Part shown: positions 11,538-22,617 of the stretch, one piece after another
How the letters are laid out: each line of letters starts with the position of its first letter
Position numbering within the stretch: the stretch's first letter is position 1
Notes under the pieces: generated by a model
The model's database searches: none
Told to the model about the DNA's origin: nothing
The model's input: only the letters and a program-made list of their open reading frames with translations
Position numbers and translations under genes: made by a program
DNA from: Macrothele yani
Taxonomy: Eukaryota; Arthropoda; Arachnida; Araneae; Macrothelidae
NCBI GenBank assembly: GCA_039090855.1
Contig: CM077025.1
Location: 93,476,489 to 93,540,488, forward strand
DNA length: 64,000 nt
Direction: 5' to 3'

Positions 11538-11721
11538 GAGTGTTTTTCCACTGCCGATGTTGATGAACTTAATGTTTTTTGGGCACCAGGAGCTGAGAAC
11601 CACCCTACGTTCCATTGCAAAAGTTATTCGTCTTTAGATGTACTATCATCCCTTTTTGTTTGTCGCATGAATTAAGGAACACCTGTATGTTATCTTCCTT
11701 GGTTAGATATCTTAATTTGAT

Positions 11722-11790
11722 TGCAGTGTTGTGAAGCGCTCTTACAAATTTGATTGCAGTGTTGTGTGTTGTGAAGCGCTCTTACATGCT
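11722..11790. repeat. short tandem duplication
   Basis: A unit of about 40-50 bp containing TTTGATTGCAGTGTTGTG and GAAGCGCTCTTACA occurs twice in a row. Confidence 0.7.
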
Positions 11791-12084
11791 TTTACTGGAT
11801 TTTTTCGCGTTTTCACTCGTCTTATTCCTACGGTAGGACGCAGTTGGAGAAAGAAACAAGGCACCCATATGAAATCATTTACATGACAAGGATGATGTAT
11901 CGCTTAATCATAGTTTCTTCCAAAAATAGAGTCAACATGCACAGCCAACATTATAAAGTAATGTTGCCTGTGTATATTCTTACTGGATCTTTGGAATACC
12001 AAATGAAATTTTGGTCTAAGCATTTAAATGGGATACAAATTCCACTGAAGTACAAAACTGTTATTACGATAAGTGATACCTCAG

Positions 12085-12660
12085 AAATTTGCGTAGACAT
12101 CGGGTATTGAAGGTGACAACTTATCCTAGAAATTTGCGTAGAAATTAGATATTGAAGGTGACTATCCTCTGCAGAAATGTGAGAACTTGGACATTGAGGG
12201 TAACTATATCTACCCCAGAAACTCGCGTAGAAACTATATGTTGAAGGCCAACCCATTCCATAAATTTGCGTAAAATTTCAGGTGCGTTAAAATTTGGGTC
12301 GAAACTGGATATTGAAGGGAATTATCTACCCCAGAAATTTGCATAGAGATTGGATATTGAAGGTTCTGACGTGCCTGCCTTTAAAGACGAAGGCAGATAG
12401 CAGTGAGTAGCACATACCAGTGTAGTATAGTGGATAGCACTCAGGGCTCCGGAGCCGAGATTTGCGAATTCAAATCCAGCACCAGGCATAAAAATTATGG
12501 GGAAATTTACTTCGTCATAATGTGACTCTCTGCCCCAGAAAATTGCTTAGGAATTAGATATTGAAGGTGACAACCTATCCCAGAAATGTTCGCGGAAACT
12601 GGATATTGATGGTGATTATATACTCCAAAAATTTGCTAGAAATCGTATATCTTGTCGTAG
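12085..12660. repeat. minisatellite, about 45-bp unit, interrupted by a SINE
   Basis: The core GATATTGAAGGTGAC, preceded by AGAAATTTGCGTAGAAA, recurs at about 12103, 12149, 12191, 12239, 12309 and 12354. It reappears at 12558 and 12603 after a tRNA-like insertion. Monomers differ by 10-30 percent, so the array is old. Confidence 0.8.
12411..12525 (+). mobile_element. tRNA-derived SINE, family 2 type
   Basis: The head has an A-box-like TAGTATAGTGGATAGCAC and a B-box-like AATTCAAATCC. The tail GGGGAAATTTACTTCGTCAT is shared with the family-2 copies at 48410-48512 and 48726-48829. It sits inside the minisatellite. It differs from a functional tRNA in lacking a clean acceptor stem, so I read it as a SINE. 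Confidence 0.68.
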
Positions 12661-12899
12661 AATTTATGGACCACATGACTATTAAGGAGTACAACATATC
12701 TGAACCAAGAGTTTTAAACATAATCCATGATCAGTTTGCCTTTTAGAAACTCAGTGCATATTCAGAAGAACAGTGAAAGATTTTCCCCCAGAAATGTGCA
12801 AAAATATCGAAGACCTTGTCATGCAAGACACGCATCCGAAGGTGTCTACGATTGGTAGAGAGTACATGTCTGGACCAAGAGTGTAGCGTAAAATCAGTT

Positions 12900-12990
12900 T
12901 TGCTGGTGGTAGGTTTCGAGCTCGCAAATGCCTTCTCCGGAGTAGACTATTCTACAGATTGAACTAAACCGACTAAGCCTATCACTGTAA
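12900..12990 (-). mobile_element. tRNA-derived SINE fragment (minus)
   Basis: Read on the minus strand, TTAGTTCAATCTGTAGAATA resembles an A box and AGCTCGAAACCT a B box. This resembles the tRNA head of family 2 and is decayed. A similar fragment is at 13285-13370. Confidence 0.5.
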
Positions 12991-13009
12991 CTTTGGCATC
13001 TGGAAAAGT

Positions 13010-13059
13010 GGGGAATATTGAGACTTACTACTTAGGTAAGTACGTCTCAAATATTCCCC
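13010..13059. repeat. hairpin, 15-16 bp stem
   Basis: GGGGAATATTGAGAC (13010-13024) is complementary to 13044-13059 with one bulged base, and ACTTAC/GTAAGT extends the stem. Likely a remnant of a small inverted-repeat element. Confidence 0.7.
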
Positions 13060-13284
13060 ATCCGAGAAAGGGTTAGGTCGAAAGTTTTCCGGACATCCAA
13101 CAAACCATGCTTGAAGTAGCTCGCTGATGTAGTGAAGAAACAGCATACAGTTTTGGAAGCGTTCAAGAGAGAATTCCCATCAATTCCAGACGATATGTGG
13201 AAGAAACATCACACATGTTTTATTGAGCCTTCCGGCTAGTAGATTCGTTTTACGTTCGGGCGCCAATGTGAAGGTAAAGCCGAA

Positions 13285-13370
13285 GTTCTGCAAATGGTCG
13301 AATTCGAACGCACATCATTCTTATCTAGAGTTGACTGTTCTACCGATTGAACTACGCAGACGAAGCTTAT
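13285..13370 (-). mobile_element. tRNA-derived SINE fragment (minus)
   Basis: The minus strand reads GTAGTTCAATCGGTAGAACA (A-box region) and GTTCGAATTCGACC (B-box region), about 30 bp apart. Same type as the family-2 heads; no tail recognised. Confidence 0.5.
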
Positions 13371-13439
13371 TGCTCCAACTTTGTCATCTTGACACGTGCG
13401 TCAACTCTGAGATAGGTATGTCACAAAGGTATTAACGAT

Positions 13440-14264
13440 AATATATATTTATTTTCCTACTCCAGAAATGTGCAGAACATTATCTACCACAGAAATTTTA
13501 ATGGAAAAAATGCAGCGGACGGTATTTGTGGTTTTTACAACATAAATGAACCTCAGTTTTAGCCATCTTCAGTGATCAACTGCATTTATCAGTACCCAGT
13601 GCAATCTGGGTTCCATAAGGTCCCATTCCATTGCAGAAGCAACTCATTATTCAATTTTCCGAAGATTATTTAAAGCTCTTTTTCCAGAACATAATGAAAT
13701 GAGGTTTCATCGCTGCATTTCTGGCATCAAACAATAATTCATGCAGTGAAATGTAAGAGATCTACTTTTTAAAGAAGTTTTTGCATGTAAGATAATTTTT
13801 GTTTGATTCTGATGAAAATCTACTTGCAGTCTGTTAGGAACAAAAGAAAACATTTACCGAGAATTTGTGCACTGCAGCTTTCTGTCTTAATGGATGTCGT
13901 ATGTTAGAAACGAAGACAAAAACTGATCAGAATTTTCCTGACTTTTCATGGCAATACCACTCACTACAAATCTCGACCAGTAGTCATCTCGGTGCGCAAA
14001 ATGGGTGTTCAAATCCAGGCGTAGAACCTATTTAAAATTTCTAATAGCAGTGCTGGAGACCAGATTCAAGTGAAAATGTTATAACTCCCCTGGAAGCATG
14101 ATCTCATTTGCAGGCATGTAGGTGGCTTTGGTTGAACGATATGATGCGTGGTACCGAAAGAAACATTTGTAATTTTAGTAATGTGACGCTAAGTCAACCC
14201 GATCAGGGAGACGCCGAATCGAATCTGACCACCGGCAAAAAAAGAGTTTACGCTATGTGAGGAC
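13440..14264. other. no recognisable feature
   Basis: AT-rich sequence without open frames of note, tandem arrays or clear transposon motifs. Confidence 0.45.
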
Positions 14265-15245
14265 CACACATTTTTAGCACGTCTTTTGTAAAAAAAGATC
14301 GTGCTTCTGTTATCGGTTTGTCCGTCCGTCAGTTCGTTCGTCTGTGCCCACGATATCTCTGCAACTATTAGTCTGATTTAAAAAACTCTTTTTGCATTGG
14401 GAAGCTTGAAATATGCAAATGATGATCCTTTATTTCGTTATTTTTACGATGTAAAATTTCGCCGGTAGAGGGCGTAAATGCAGATGTCGAATTCAAAAAT
14501 ACGTTTTATTCCACATATTTGCTTCTAAACATCCGATTGAAAAACAAATTATCTTTCGATTCCATTTATATCGAAGAGTATTTTAGATATAGATACTTTT
14601 TCAAATTATGCATAGATTTTCCGCTAGGGGGCGTAAAAGTGAATTACCTTTTTCTCGATAACTCTTCTTCTAAAACTCCGATTTAAAATTTTCTTTCTTC
14701 AGCAGATACATCTCCTGATGGAAAATCGTTTGCATACAGTTTAAAATTTTTGGTAAAGAATACTTTGGCCACCAGGGGGCGTAAGCGTTAATTTTTGCTT
14801 CTGATGTATTTGCCATAACATCGGAGCTTCTAAAATATCGATTGAAAAAATTCTTTCGTGGACTGATGCCACTCACATCGATGAATCTTTTCGGAATATT
14901 TTCTTCTTAAAATATTACACAGTTTCTCCGCCAGGCAGCGTAGATGTACATCTTATTTTTGTCAATATCTCTACTTCTAGGAGTCCGATTTGAAAAATTC
15001 CTTCTTTGTTGGATAGTGTTTTCCGTGTAACATGTATTTCATGTCTATTTCAAAATTTTCGACCCCATTTCGTCCATTTTCAATAGGGGTCGTCCCCAGG
15101 TGGTTCCCTATCACATACTAAAATTTCATCGAAATCGAACCATTTTTACGCGAGTTATCGTGCGAAAGGACAGACAGACAAAGCTGGAGCATATACGTTT
15201 CTTCAACCTACGGTTGGAAAGCGTAAAAAAGCAAAAACACGACGA
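14265..15245 (+). repeat. degenerate dispersed repeat, copy A
   Basis: Begins with TAGCACGTCTTTTGTAAAAA and a CCGTCCGT stretch, followed by several roughly 150-bp monomers, each with a core like CGCCAGGGGGCGTAA and a block like TCTAAAACTCCGATTTAAAA. It ends with the near-palindrome TTCAACCTACGGTTGGAA. The same family occurs at 28517-31515, where the monomers run on the opposite strand. A minus-strand 68-codon frame (14876-14670) resembles frames in that second copy, but this follows from the repeat rather than showing a gene. Confidence 0.7.
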
Positions 15246-15338
15246 TCTTACTCTTGTACACATCTATCGAATGCAAAAAGAAAAAAAAATCAAATCGTTT
15301 GGGGGACAAAATATTTTTTCCCAGTGCACACGACGACG

Positions 15339-16660
15339 TGAACTTTCCGAGTTCCGGCATGGGCTAGTCATAGGATGTCATTTGAATAACGTTTCCATAC
15401 GAAGCTAAATGAAACATGCCAAATCGACTGGAAGTGATGTCGTGAAGAGATGTGGAAACAGGACGGTGCGACTGTAGCGAAAAAAAAAAAAAGTCCAGGA
15501 AGGCCACACATGATCACGGAACGTCACAGGAGAGACATGGTGAGAAATGTTAAAAAATCCCGTTTTCGGGCCGCGGGTGGCCTAGTGGGCAACGTTCGTG
15601 ACTGCCACGGAAAGGGACTCAGGCTCAATCCTTGGCAGGTACGAACGCTCGATCCACTAAATATCTGCTGTGTGTCGGATGGGCACGTTAAGCCGTTGGA
15701 CCATGGGTACTCCCCCCCGGTAATCAATGAGGGCGTCTTCCTCCCCCTTTCTACTTCGCTTCCGTGTCACTTTAATATCGGGCGCTCTAGCCCAAATCTC
15801 CTAGTTTCCTATTTCTAAGGGTTGTTTAAGACCTGGAGTCAGACACTCCCTTCCTAAAATCCTCTACATGTGATCCTTTGATCATTTTAAATCCCGTTCT
15901 TCCTCTGCCGTTTCCATCTCTGCTTAAGTAGGAAATGCTTGTAATGGCCCGGTAAGTACCATAACTATCCCCACAGAATAACGCAGTATGGGTTATTATG
16001 GTAGAGCAGTGGCACAGAAGTCACACATCATAACTGTGAATTCGAAGCGCTTTTTGGAGTGGTGTGCTTCCTGTCGTTCCTCGACTGCGGCGACTGGAAA
16101 GCTGTTCTTTGGAAGGATGAGTCACCTTTTTCACCCTTCCAATATGATGAGCGTGTTTGGATTTGGCGACAGATCGACGAATGACATTCGTTGGACTGTG
16201 ATTTTCTAACTGTCATGTTCGATGGTATCTCCGTTATGATGTGGAGTTATTTTTCGTAGATGAAACTCAGCCTCTTTGTTATTATACCACAAACCATGAA
16301 CTCTGAAGTGCACCTCAACGTTCTGAATAATTCTTCCCTGCCAACAATGTGGCAGTATTATGGAGATGACCGTCGTCTCTTCCACCACGATCGAGCTCCA
16401 CGTTTTCTTGAAAATGAGGTGGAATTGTTTGACTGGCCTTCTCAGTGTCCTGATCTTAATACTATAGAACATCTTTGGAATGAACTGGAGCAACGGATAC
16501 AATATCGACCACAACGACCGTCTTTTCTACTCTGGAAGCAGCTTTGCAGGATGAATGGCGAGCAATTTCTGTCGAGATCTACCCGAAATTGGTTGTTATT
16601 ATGGCCCGATGTGTTGATGCTGACATACAAGAAAAAGAGGAACCGACTAACCACTAATGT
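15339..16660 (+). pseudogene. Tc1-like transposase remnant split by a SINE
   Basis: The N-terminal helix-turn-helix reads LSEFRHGLVIGCHLNNVSIR near 15339-15405. The linker GRPHMITERHRRDMVRNVKK follows, interrupted after KSR at about 15564. Beyond a 324-bp SINE the same protein resumes (SRSSSAVSISA near 15895, then MGYYGRAVAQKSHIITVNSK from 15988). The first catalytic motif is altered (WKDESPFSP), the second is HHDRAPRF and the third, CPDLNTIEHLWNELEQR, is intact in form. Several frameshifts and stops; terminal repeats not found. Confidence 0.78.
15565..15888 (+). mobile_element. tRNA-derived SINE of a third family
   Basis: The head GGTGGCCTAGTGGGCAACG resembles an A box and GCTCAATCCTTGG a weak B box. 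It is flanked by the 10-bp repeat AAATCCCGTT (15555-15564 and 15889-15898), and the host transposase frame continues after it. Body and tail differ from families 1 and 2. Only one copy was seen here. Confidence 0.68.
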
Positions 16661-16672
16661 CGGTAATATATA

Positions 16673-17847
16673 CACTGAAGAGCATGAATTAGAGATACTT
16701 GTCTAGTAACGTGTAGCACCCCCTTTCGCCTAGATGACGGTTGTGATTCGTCTCGGCATGGACTCAACAAGACACCGGAAGCGTTGGGAAGCCACACTGA
16801 TTCACGATCTCTGAACAAGCTCCCACAGTTCACAAAGATTTGATTTAGAGGGATCAGAGCCTCGAACAACTCTCTCGATGGCATCCCAGATGTGCTCGAT
16901 GGAGTTGAGGTAACGTGACCTAGCTAGCCAAGAAAGCGAGGTTACATCGGTGGAGTGTTCGTCCAACTATTCGTATACCATTCGGGAGCTGCATGTTGAA
17001 GACGCACAAACGGGAGCAAATGGTCGTCCAGGATATCCCGGTAACATTGACCTGTGAGGGACGATATCACACGTACCAGGGGTCTCACTTCAAACCACGT
17101 AAACAGTCACCAGACGAGAATGCCAGCCCCACCAGCTTGAAGAGTACCGTGCTGGTAAGAAGGATCCATCGCTTCATGTGGTTTGCGCCGTACTCGTATC
17201 CTGCCATCCGCATGTACCAACGTGAATCTCGACTCATCAGTCCAGGCAACATTTTTCCACATGTCTAGGGTCCAGTGGCGATGTTCCCGCGCCCATGCTG
17301 ATCTTTGCACCCTGAGCTGTTCGGTCAGCAGCGGTACGCTCGTGGGACGATGGCTTCTGTACCCTATAGCGCGAAGATGGTTCTGGATGGTGTGGCTGCT
17401 TACACGTTTTTGTGCACCAGCGTTAAATTGCCGAGTAATTTCTTGTACTGTGGCCCGTCTATCCACTGTTACAATGCGAGCTAGCTGACGATGACCCAGC
17501 TCGTCCACACGCTGTTGTCCACGGCAGTTGGCCCTTGCAAGGATGGTTTTACCGGATTCGATGTACTCACGGTGCACCCATTACACAGTGGCTCGTGAAA
17601 ATCCCAGTGCCTGCACGACTATCGAGATGGAGTGACCCATTCGTCGGGCCCCGACAATTTGCCCACGATCAAATGCGCTTAGATCCTTCGTCCTACCCAT
17701 ACTGCGTCTGACTCTTACTGATTCCCGTCACATCACTTCTTATATTGTCGGATCGCTGCATACGTCATGTCGTTTTCGTTTACAGGGCCGCGCACAGCGC
17801 CACATTTGCATAACGCCAGCTGTCTCTAATTAAATTGCTCTTTAGTG
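16673..17847 (-). mobile_element. Tc1-like element, family C, copy 1
   Basis: A 1175-bp element with TA at both ends (16671-16672, 17848-17849) and inverted ends beginning CACTGAAGAGCA. The minus-strand transposase starts near 17702 (MGRTKDLSAFDRGQIVGARR). The main open part, 17577-17107, includes an RVDELGHRQLARIVTVDRR-type second helix-turn-helix and WTDESRFTLVHADGRIRVRR with the first catalytic Asp. Compared with copy 2, about 33 bp are deleted near 16993, removing the QQDNA motif with the second catalytic Asp. SIEHIWDAIERVVRG with the catalytic Glu remains near 16880. Inactive. Confidence 0.88.
17107..17577 (-). pseudogene. Tc1-like transposase fragment, family C
   Basis: A 156-codon open stretch covering the second DNA-binding helix-turn-helix (about residues 25-75) and the first catalytic motif AWTDESRFTLVH near residue 113. 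The frame breaks after GILVW. Upstream coding sequence is separated by a stop (TAG in the plus-complement near 17581). Related to 21170-21427 and 20637-21134 in copy 2. Confidence 0.8.
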
Positions 17848-17849
17848 TA

Positions 17850-18955
17850 CTATATGGGAAAGGAATTGATTTACCATAGATTTTGAAAAACCTGGCTGCT
17901 ATATGAATATTTCTGTTTTGGAGGACTTAGGAAATTTTTGTACATCATTTGGTTCGGTATATCGGCGGCTTAAAGGGTTAAATGACAGATAAAAGTACAT
18001 TTTTCGCATTAACCATTAAAGATATATGATTAGTAGTAGCTGTTAGTCTAATTGTTCAGTTAAATAATACGGTAGACAATGGTTTCTCGAGTTTGGTTTG
18101 GGAAAACAGAAATGTATTTTCTTTTTCTTTCTGTAGCAGTTGTACGAGTTTGTGAATGTAAAAAATTCAAGCCCCGTACGGCCTAAATTGTTTGCATTTC
18201 CAATCGCTCTCTAGAAAAACAAAGGGAAGCGCGAATAAGAGTAAATATTTGTTTCTTACTGTTTGAGCGGTTTGTAGATGAAAAGTGACAGAGAGGAAAG
18301 AAAAGCGGATAAAAGTAATACAGTTATAAGAAGAAGCCGCTGTATTATCAATTTTCGAAGATGTTTAAAATAAATCAAGAGATTTAGAAATCTTCCCAGA
18401 AGAGGAAAGATGCGAATGGTATGTCTTTGCTTTATTTTCAATAAAATGCTATTGAAACAGTTTCAGCCAGCAATATTGGATGAATCTGTCAGATGAAACT
18501 TTTACGGAATGCCCTGATGGCTTCTTTATATAAGCTTGGGCTGTCAACAATCATTATTCGAAAACGTGAGTTTCCTGTCTTTTCATACGTTGCTTGAGAT
18601 CCATCTCAGGCGTTTTTACTTGCCTAAGATCATTTCTGCAAACATAAGTTTTTTTCGTCTTTGGAATTCGTTTATAAAACCTCATACTGATTGTGAATCA
18701 ACTCCAAGAGCGTTAGAGATACTTACTGGGAGATGGTAGTGATGTTTTAATCATTAAGCGTAAAACCTGTAGCACATAAAATTTTATGAAATCTTTTCAG
18801 CGTTACTCTTTTGATATGCGGTGTTTCCTAAAATTTTAAAACACGAAGTTCTGTATAGCTTCTCCCAAAACAAACTGAGAATGTTTTTATAAAAGATGTG
18901 CAATACTGCGCTCCACCTTAGCACGTCTCTCGAAAATACGGTAGTTGTTTCAGTA
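17850..18955. other. no recognisable feature
   Basis: AT-rich; short frames without motifs. Confidence 0.45.
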
Positions 18956-18959
18956 ACCC

Positions 18960-19800
18960 TAGCAAGCGGCCACACCTGTTTATCACGCACGCGTCGTCGG
19001 TAGTGCCCAGTTTAATAAGCGTTGTTTTGTGAAACCCTAACAAGTGTTTTCGTGCTGTGATTTTTCGCAAAAATGGATGTGAAAGAGGAACAAAGCTACG
19101 CCATTGAATTTTGCTGTCTTCTCAAAAAGTCTTTCGGAGAGACTTTCCGGATCATGCAAGAGGCTGATAGAGATGAATGTCTGAGAAAATCAACAATTTA
19201 CAGATGGCATAAAGAGTTTATAGATGGTCGTGAGTCGGCGGCTTTAATGGCGCATGGAGGAAGACCCTCAACGAGTGTTAAGATGTAAACATTAATACAC
19301 TAGGTGTTATTATACGGGAAGACAGATACCTATCAATTAGAAATAACGAAGACATGGTTCAGATTTCAAAATCATCAATTCGTACAATGTTAACCGAGAC
19401 GTGGGCATAAAACGAGTTAGTTCAACGTCGGTTTCCTATTTTTTTTTTTTCATGTTTACTAAGCCGCAAATGGCCAGTTCTGTCGTTTCTTATTTGGAGA
19501 AAATGAATACTAAGTTGATGCCCCAACCTGCAAATAGTCCAGATTTGTCCCCATGTGACTTCTGGTTTTTCCCCATTTAAAAAAAAAAAAATTACGGAGA
19601 CGAAAATTTGAGACTGATCAGCAGCTTATTGCAACTACGCCAGGAGTGCTTCAACAGCTTTTCAGAAGAATTCCAGAAGACATTGAAAAAGTGGGAGGAA
19701 CGTTGTGACACCTGTATTTGGGCAAGGGATAGCATTTCGAAAAAGATTACCATTTGCTTGATAATTAAGGTGCGCATATTGTTTTCATTTTAAAACATTC
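18960..19800 (+). pseudogene. internally deleted mariner transposase
   Basis: An ATG at 19073 opens a 71-codon frame with the mariner N-terminal helix-turn-helix: the ADRDECLRKSTIYRWHKEF region and DGRESAALMAHGGRPSTS. After a frameshift, the paired-like second helix (SIRTMLTETWA) follows near 19375. The middle, including the first two catalytic motifs, is missing. The third-Asp motif NSPDLSPCDFWFFP appears near 19535-19575, so a deletion joined near 19440 is inferred. Terminal repeats were not clearly found. Confidence 0.8.
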
Positions 19801-20236
19801 AGTTGCTCTGGCAAAACCTTCGTATTTACGCAGACTTGTCAATAAGTAACTCCCGAGGACCACTGATTGATGACAAGGCATATGTATTTTCAGTTTCCTC
19901 AACGTCTTTACACTTTGTAAACTAGAGGGCATTCTTTGGTATAGGAGTTGGAACAAAAGGGCAACGCTGGCTGACCAAAAAATAACTCCCGATTGCCATT
20001 CGCTTCTAATTGAGGACATGTAAGTAGGTATCTCTCGACGCCGTTACACTCTTCTGACTACACAGTTTTTTTGCTACCACATTACTCTATCCTGTAGAAT
20101 ACTGTGTTTGGCAGAGGAATTTGAATAAAACGGCAGTGTACACTGATCAAGAAGTGACAATCGATGACTTTGGTGACGGATTAGGGATACGTCATTCACA
20201 CTCTTCATTAGACGGCGTTGTCTGGTACAGGAGTAG
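19800..20236. other. no recognisable feature
   Basis: No motif or frame recognised. Confidence 0.4.
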
Positions 20237-20459
20237 TTTTATTTTTTTTTTTATTGGAGGCTTAACGACCACCGTGAGCCACTCAATAGGCTATAAGTAG
20301 TCGCCCGTCCCTAATTTAGGGCCATTGGTTCTAGGGAAGGGAGAGAGCCTGTGCCTTAAGACAAACACAACATCCATGCCTCACCGGGATTCGAACACGG
20401 ACCCTTTACGGACGAATGGTAAGAAGCCATTGCTTAGACCACTGAGCCACCGGAGCTGC
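20237..20459 (-). mobile_element. tRNA-derived SINE, family 1 (minus)
   Basis: The complement of the family-1 consensus: a poly-T start, TTATTGGAGGCTTAACGACC, and a B-box complement with one change (GATTCGAACAC). No clear target duplication. Confidence 0.88.
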
Positions 20460-20636
20460 GTGCATCAATTTACTGACTTGTTAAAAATCACTTTTGGCAG
20501 CGTAAACTGAATTATCCATTTGCGTTATCTGTGTATTGGATTACCCATTTTATTTATTTTGCTTTGTGTTATGCGAATACCCCATTATGTTTGATTTGCT
20601 TTTATACGAGGGATGATTAATAAATACAGCGGAGCT

Positions 20637-21134
20637 TCATTCAGTGGCGGATTCAGTAGGGGCGCCCCTCTCGGGAACCAAAGAAAAGCTTCGATCTTTT
20701 ACACTGAAGAGCAATTGAATTAGAGATACCTGTCTAGTAACGTGTAGCACCACCTTTCGCCTTGATGACGGCGGTGATTCGCCTCGGCATAGACTCGACA
20801 GGACACCGGAAGCGTTGGGAAGCCATACGGATCCACGACCCCTGAACAAGCTCCCACAATTCACGAAGATTTGATGGACGGGGTGAGAGCCTCTAACATC
20901 TCTCTCGATGGCATCCCAGATGTGTTCGATGAGATTGAGGTCAGGTGACCTAGCTGGCCAAGGAAGCGAGGTCACGTCGGTGGTCTTCATCCAACCATTC
21001 GGATACAATTCGGGAGCTGCATTGTCTTGTTGCAGGATAAGGTCCCTAGTGGAATGTTGAAGATGCACAAACGCGAGCAAATGGTCGTCCAGGATATCCC
21101 GTAACGTTGACCTGTGAGGGACGATGTCACACAA
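20637..21134 (-). pseudogene. C-terminal transposase fragment, family C Tc1-like
   Basis: An open frame of 165 codons. Residues 1-95 hold LILQQDNAAPELYPNGW (second catalytic Asp) and ARSPDLNLIEHIWDAIERDV (catalytic Glu) with 35-residue spacing or close to it. The rest drifts out of the family's reading frame and runs into the terminal repeat, so the true C-terminus is lost. Confidence 0.78.
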
Positions 21135-21583
21135 ACCAGGAGTCCCATTTCAGTCCACGTAAATAGTTCTCAGACGAGAATGCCACACCCACCAGCTTGA
21201 AGAGTACCGTGCTGGCAAGAATGATCCATCGCTTCATGTGGTTTGCGCCGTACTTGTATCCTGCCAACCGCATGTACTAACGTGAATCTCGACTCATCAG
21301 TCCAGGCAACATTTTCCTGCATGTCTAGGGTCCTGTGGCGATGTTCCTGCGCCCATGCGAATCTTTGCACCCTGTGATGTGCAGTCAGTGGCGGTACACT
21401 CGTGGGGAGATGGCTTCTGTACCCCATAGCTAGGAGATGGTTCTGGATGATGTGGCTGCTTACACGTTTTTCTGCACCAGCGTTAAATTGGCCGAGTGAT
21501 TTCTTGCACTGTGGCCCGTCTATCCGGTGTTACAATGTGAGCTAGCCGACGATGACCGTGCTCATCCACACGCTGTTGTCCAC

Positions 21584-21985
21584 AGATACATGTACTTGGA
21601 GTGCCAGTTTTCCGAAGTAAGAAATCAACGATGCCAAAGTTATGTACTAATTTTGTACAGTTTTGTACACCCAAAAGAAAATTTTGTACACCACCGGAAG
21701 TGGTACTTTTCGGCTCTTTAAAAGTGGCACTCCAAGTATATGCTGGAGTGCCACTTTTTCAAAATTGAAAATAACTACTGCCAAAGTTTTGTACTAGTTT
21801 TGTACACCCAAAATAAAATTTTGTACACCACCGGAAGTGGTACTTTTTGACTCTCCTTTTGTGGCACTCGAGCATGTACTTGGAGTGCCATATTTCCAAA
21901 ATCGAAAATAAACACTGCCAGAATGGTGTACTAGTTTTGTACAGACAAAAGAGATTTAGTACCCCTTCGGCGATGGTTCTCTTTG
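21584..21985. repeat. left terminal tandem array of the foldback-type element
   Basis: About three units of roughly 140 bp, each with the dyad GTACACCACCGGAAGTGGTAC-like core (cores near 21684, 21823, and a decayed one near 21959), preceded by TGTACACCCAAAA and followed by GTGGCACTCCAAGTA. Unit order and orientation mirror the right array. Confidence 0.85.
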
Positions 21986-22371
21986 GTTGTCGAGCATGCT
22001 CTTAGAGTGTCATCTTTCGAAATTCGGAAGTAAACACTACTATCTTTTTCCAGTTCATTACATATTTTTACTCCTGTTCATTATTCACAACCAGCTGTTT
22101 TTGTGTTCATTTTACGCAGCTTTTATTTGTTCAAGGTCGCAAATTTTCGTGCGGTTGTCTTGTATAAACTAAGAAATTGTCGGAGCCTTCATTTTCATAG
22201 TAAAGGATGAAAAACAGTTTTTTGTTGCTTTGTTAAGCAATGCTTTAAGCAAAAGCATTTCGAAAACGCGAGGAAAAGGAATTCAAATCAGCGCGTATCA
22301 TCGCTTCCAGTATAGCAGCCATGCCGAGCAAGGTTAGGGGAGGGGAAAGTTGCAAAACACCTCGGCGCATT

Positions 22372-22605
22372 TTTTTTTTTTTTTTTTTGGGGGGGGGGGA
22401 TTGGAGGTTAACGACCACCGTGAGCAACTCAAATGGGCTATAAGCAGTCGCCCGTCCCTAATTTTGGGTCACTGGTTCCAGGGAAGGGAGAGAGCCAGTG
22501 CCGTAAGACAAACACAACATCCATGCCAAACCGGGATTCGAACCCGGACCCCTTACGGACGAATGATCAGAGGCCAACGCCTTAGACCACTGCGCCACCG
22601 GGGCG
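22372..22605 (-). mobile_element. tRNA-derived SINE, family 1 (minus)
   Basis: Family-1 complement with a long T then G run at its start. It is flanked by an exact 12-bp duplication, CCTCGGCGCATT (22360-22371 and 22606-22617). Confidence 0.93.
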
Positions 22606-22617
22606 CCTCGGCGCATT

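Larger units (their letters stand above)
8484..11685 (-). mobile_element. DNA transposon with DUF4817-type helix-turn-helix
   Basis: Long inverted ends of about 110-120 bp (CAAGGTGTTCATAAATTCG on the left, CAGGTGTTCCTTAATTCATG read from the right) are flanked by TA (8482-8483 and 11686-11687). The coding strand is minus. The N-terminal part (11271 down to 10834) has YSYEELVDMHLMYG and AAARMYREVFPNHRKPHH, the signature I associate with DUF4817 transposase-like proteins common in arthropods. The C-terminal part (8849 down to 8658) has SPEDLVAGIVVAADRI and ERVRQSFIRRCGLF. Stops and frameshifts make it inactive. It is split by a complete Tc1-like element at 9243-10670. Confidence 0.85.
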
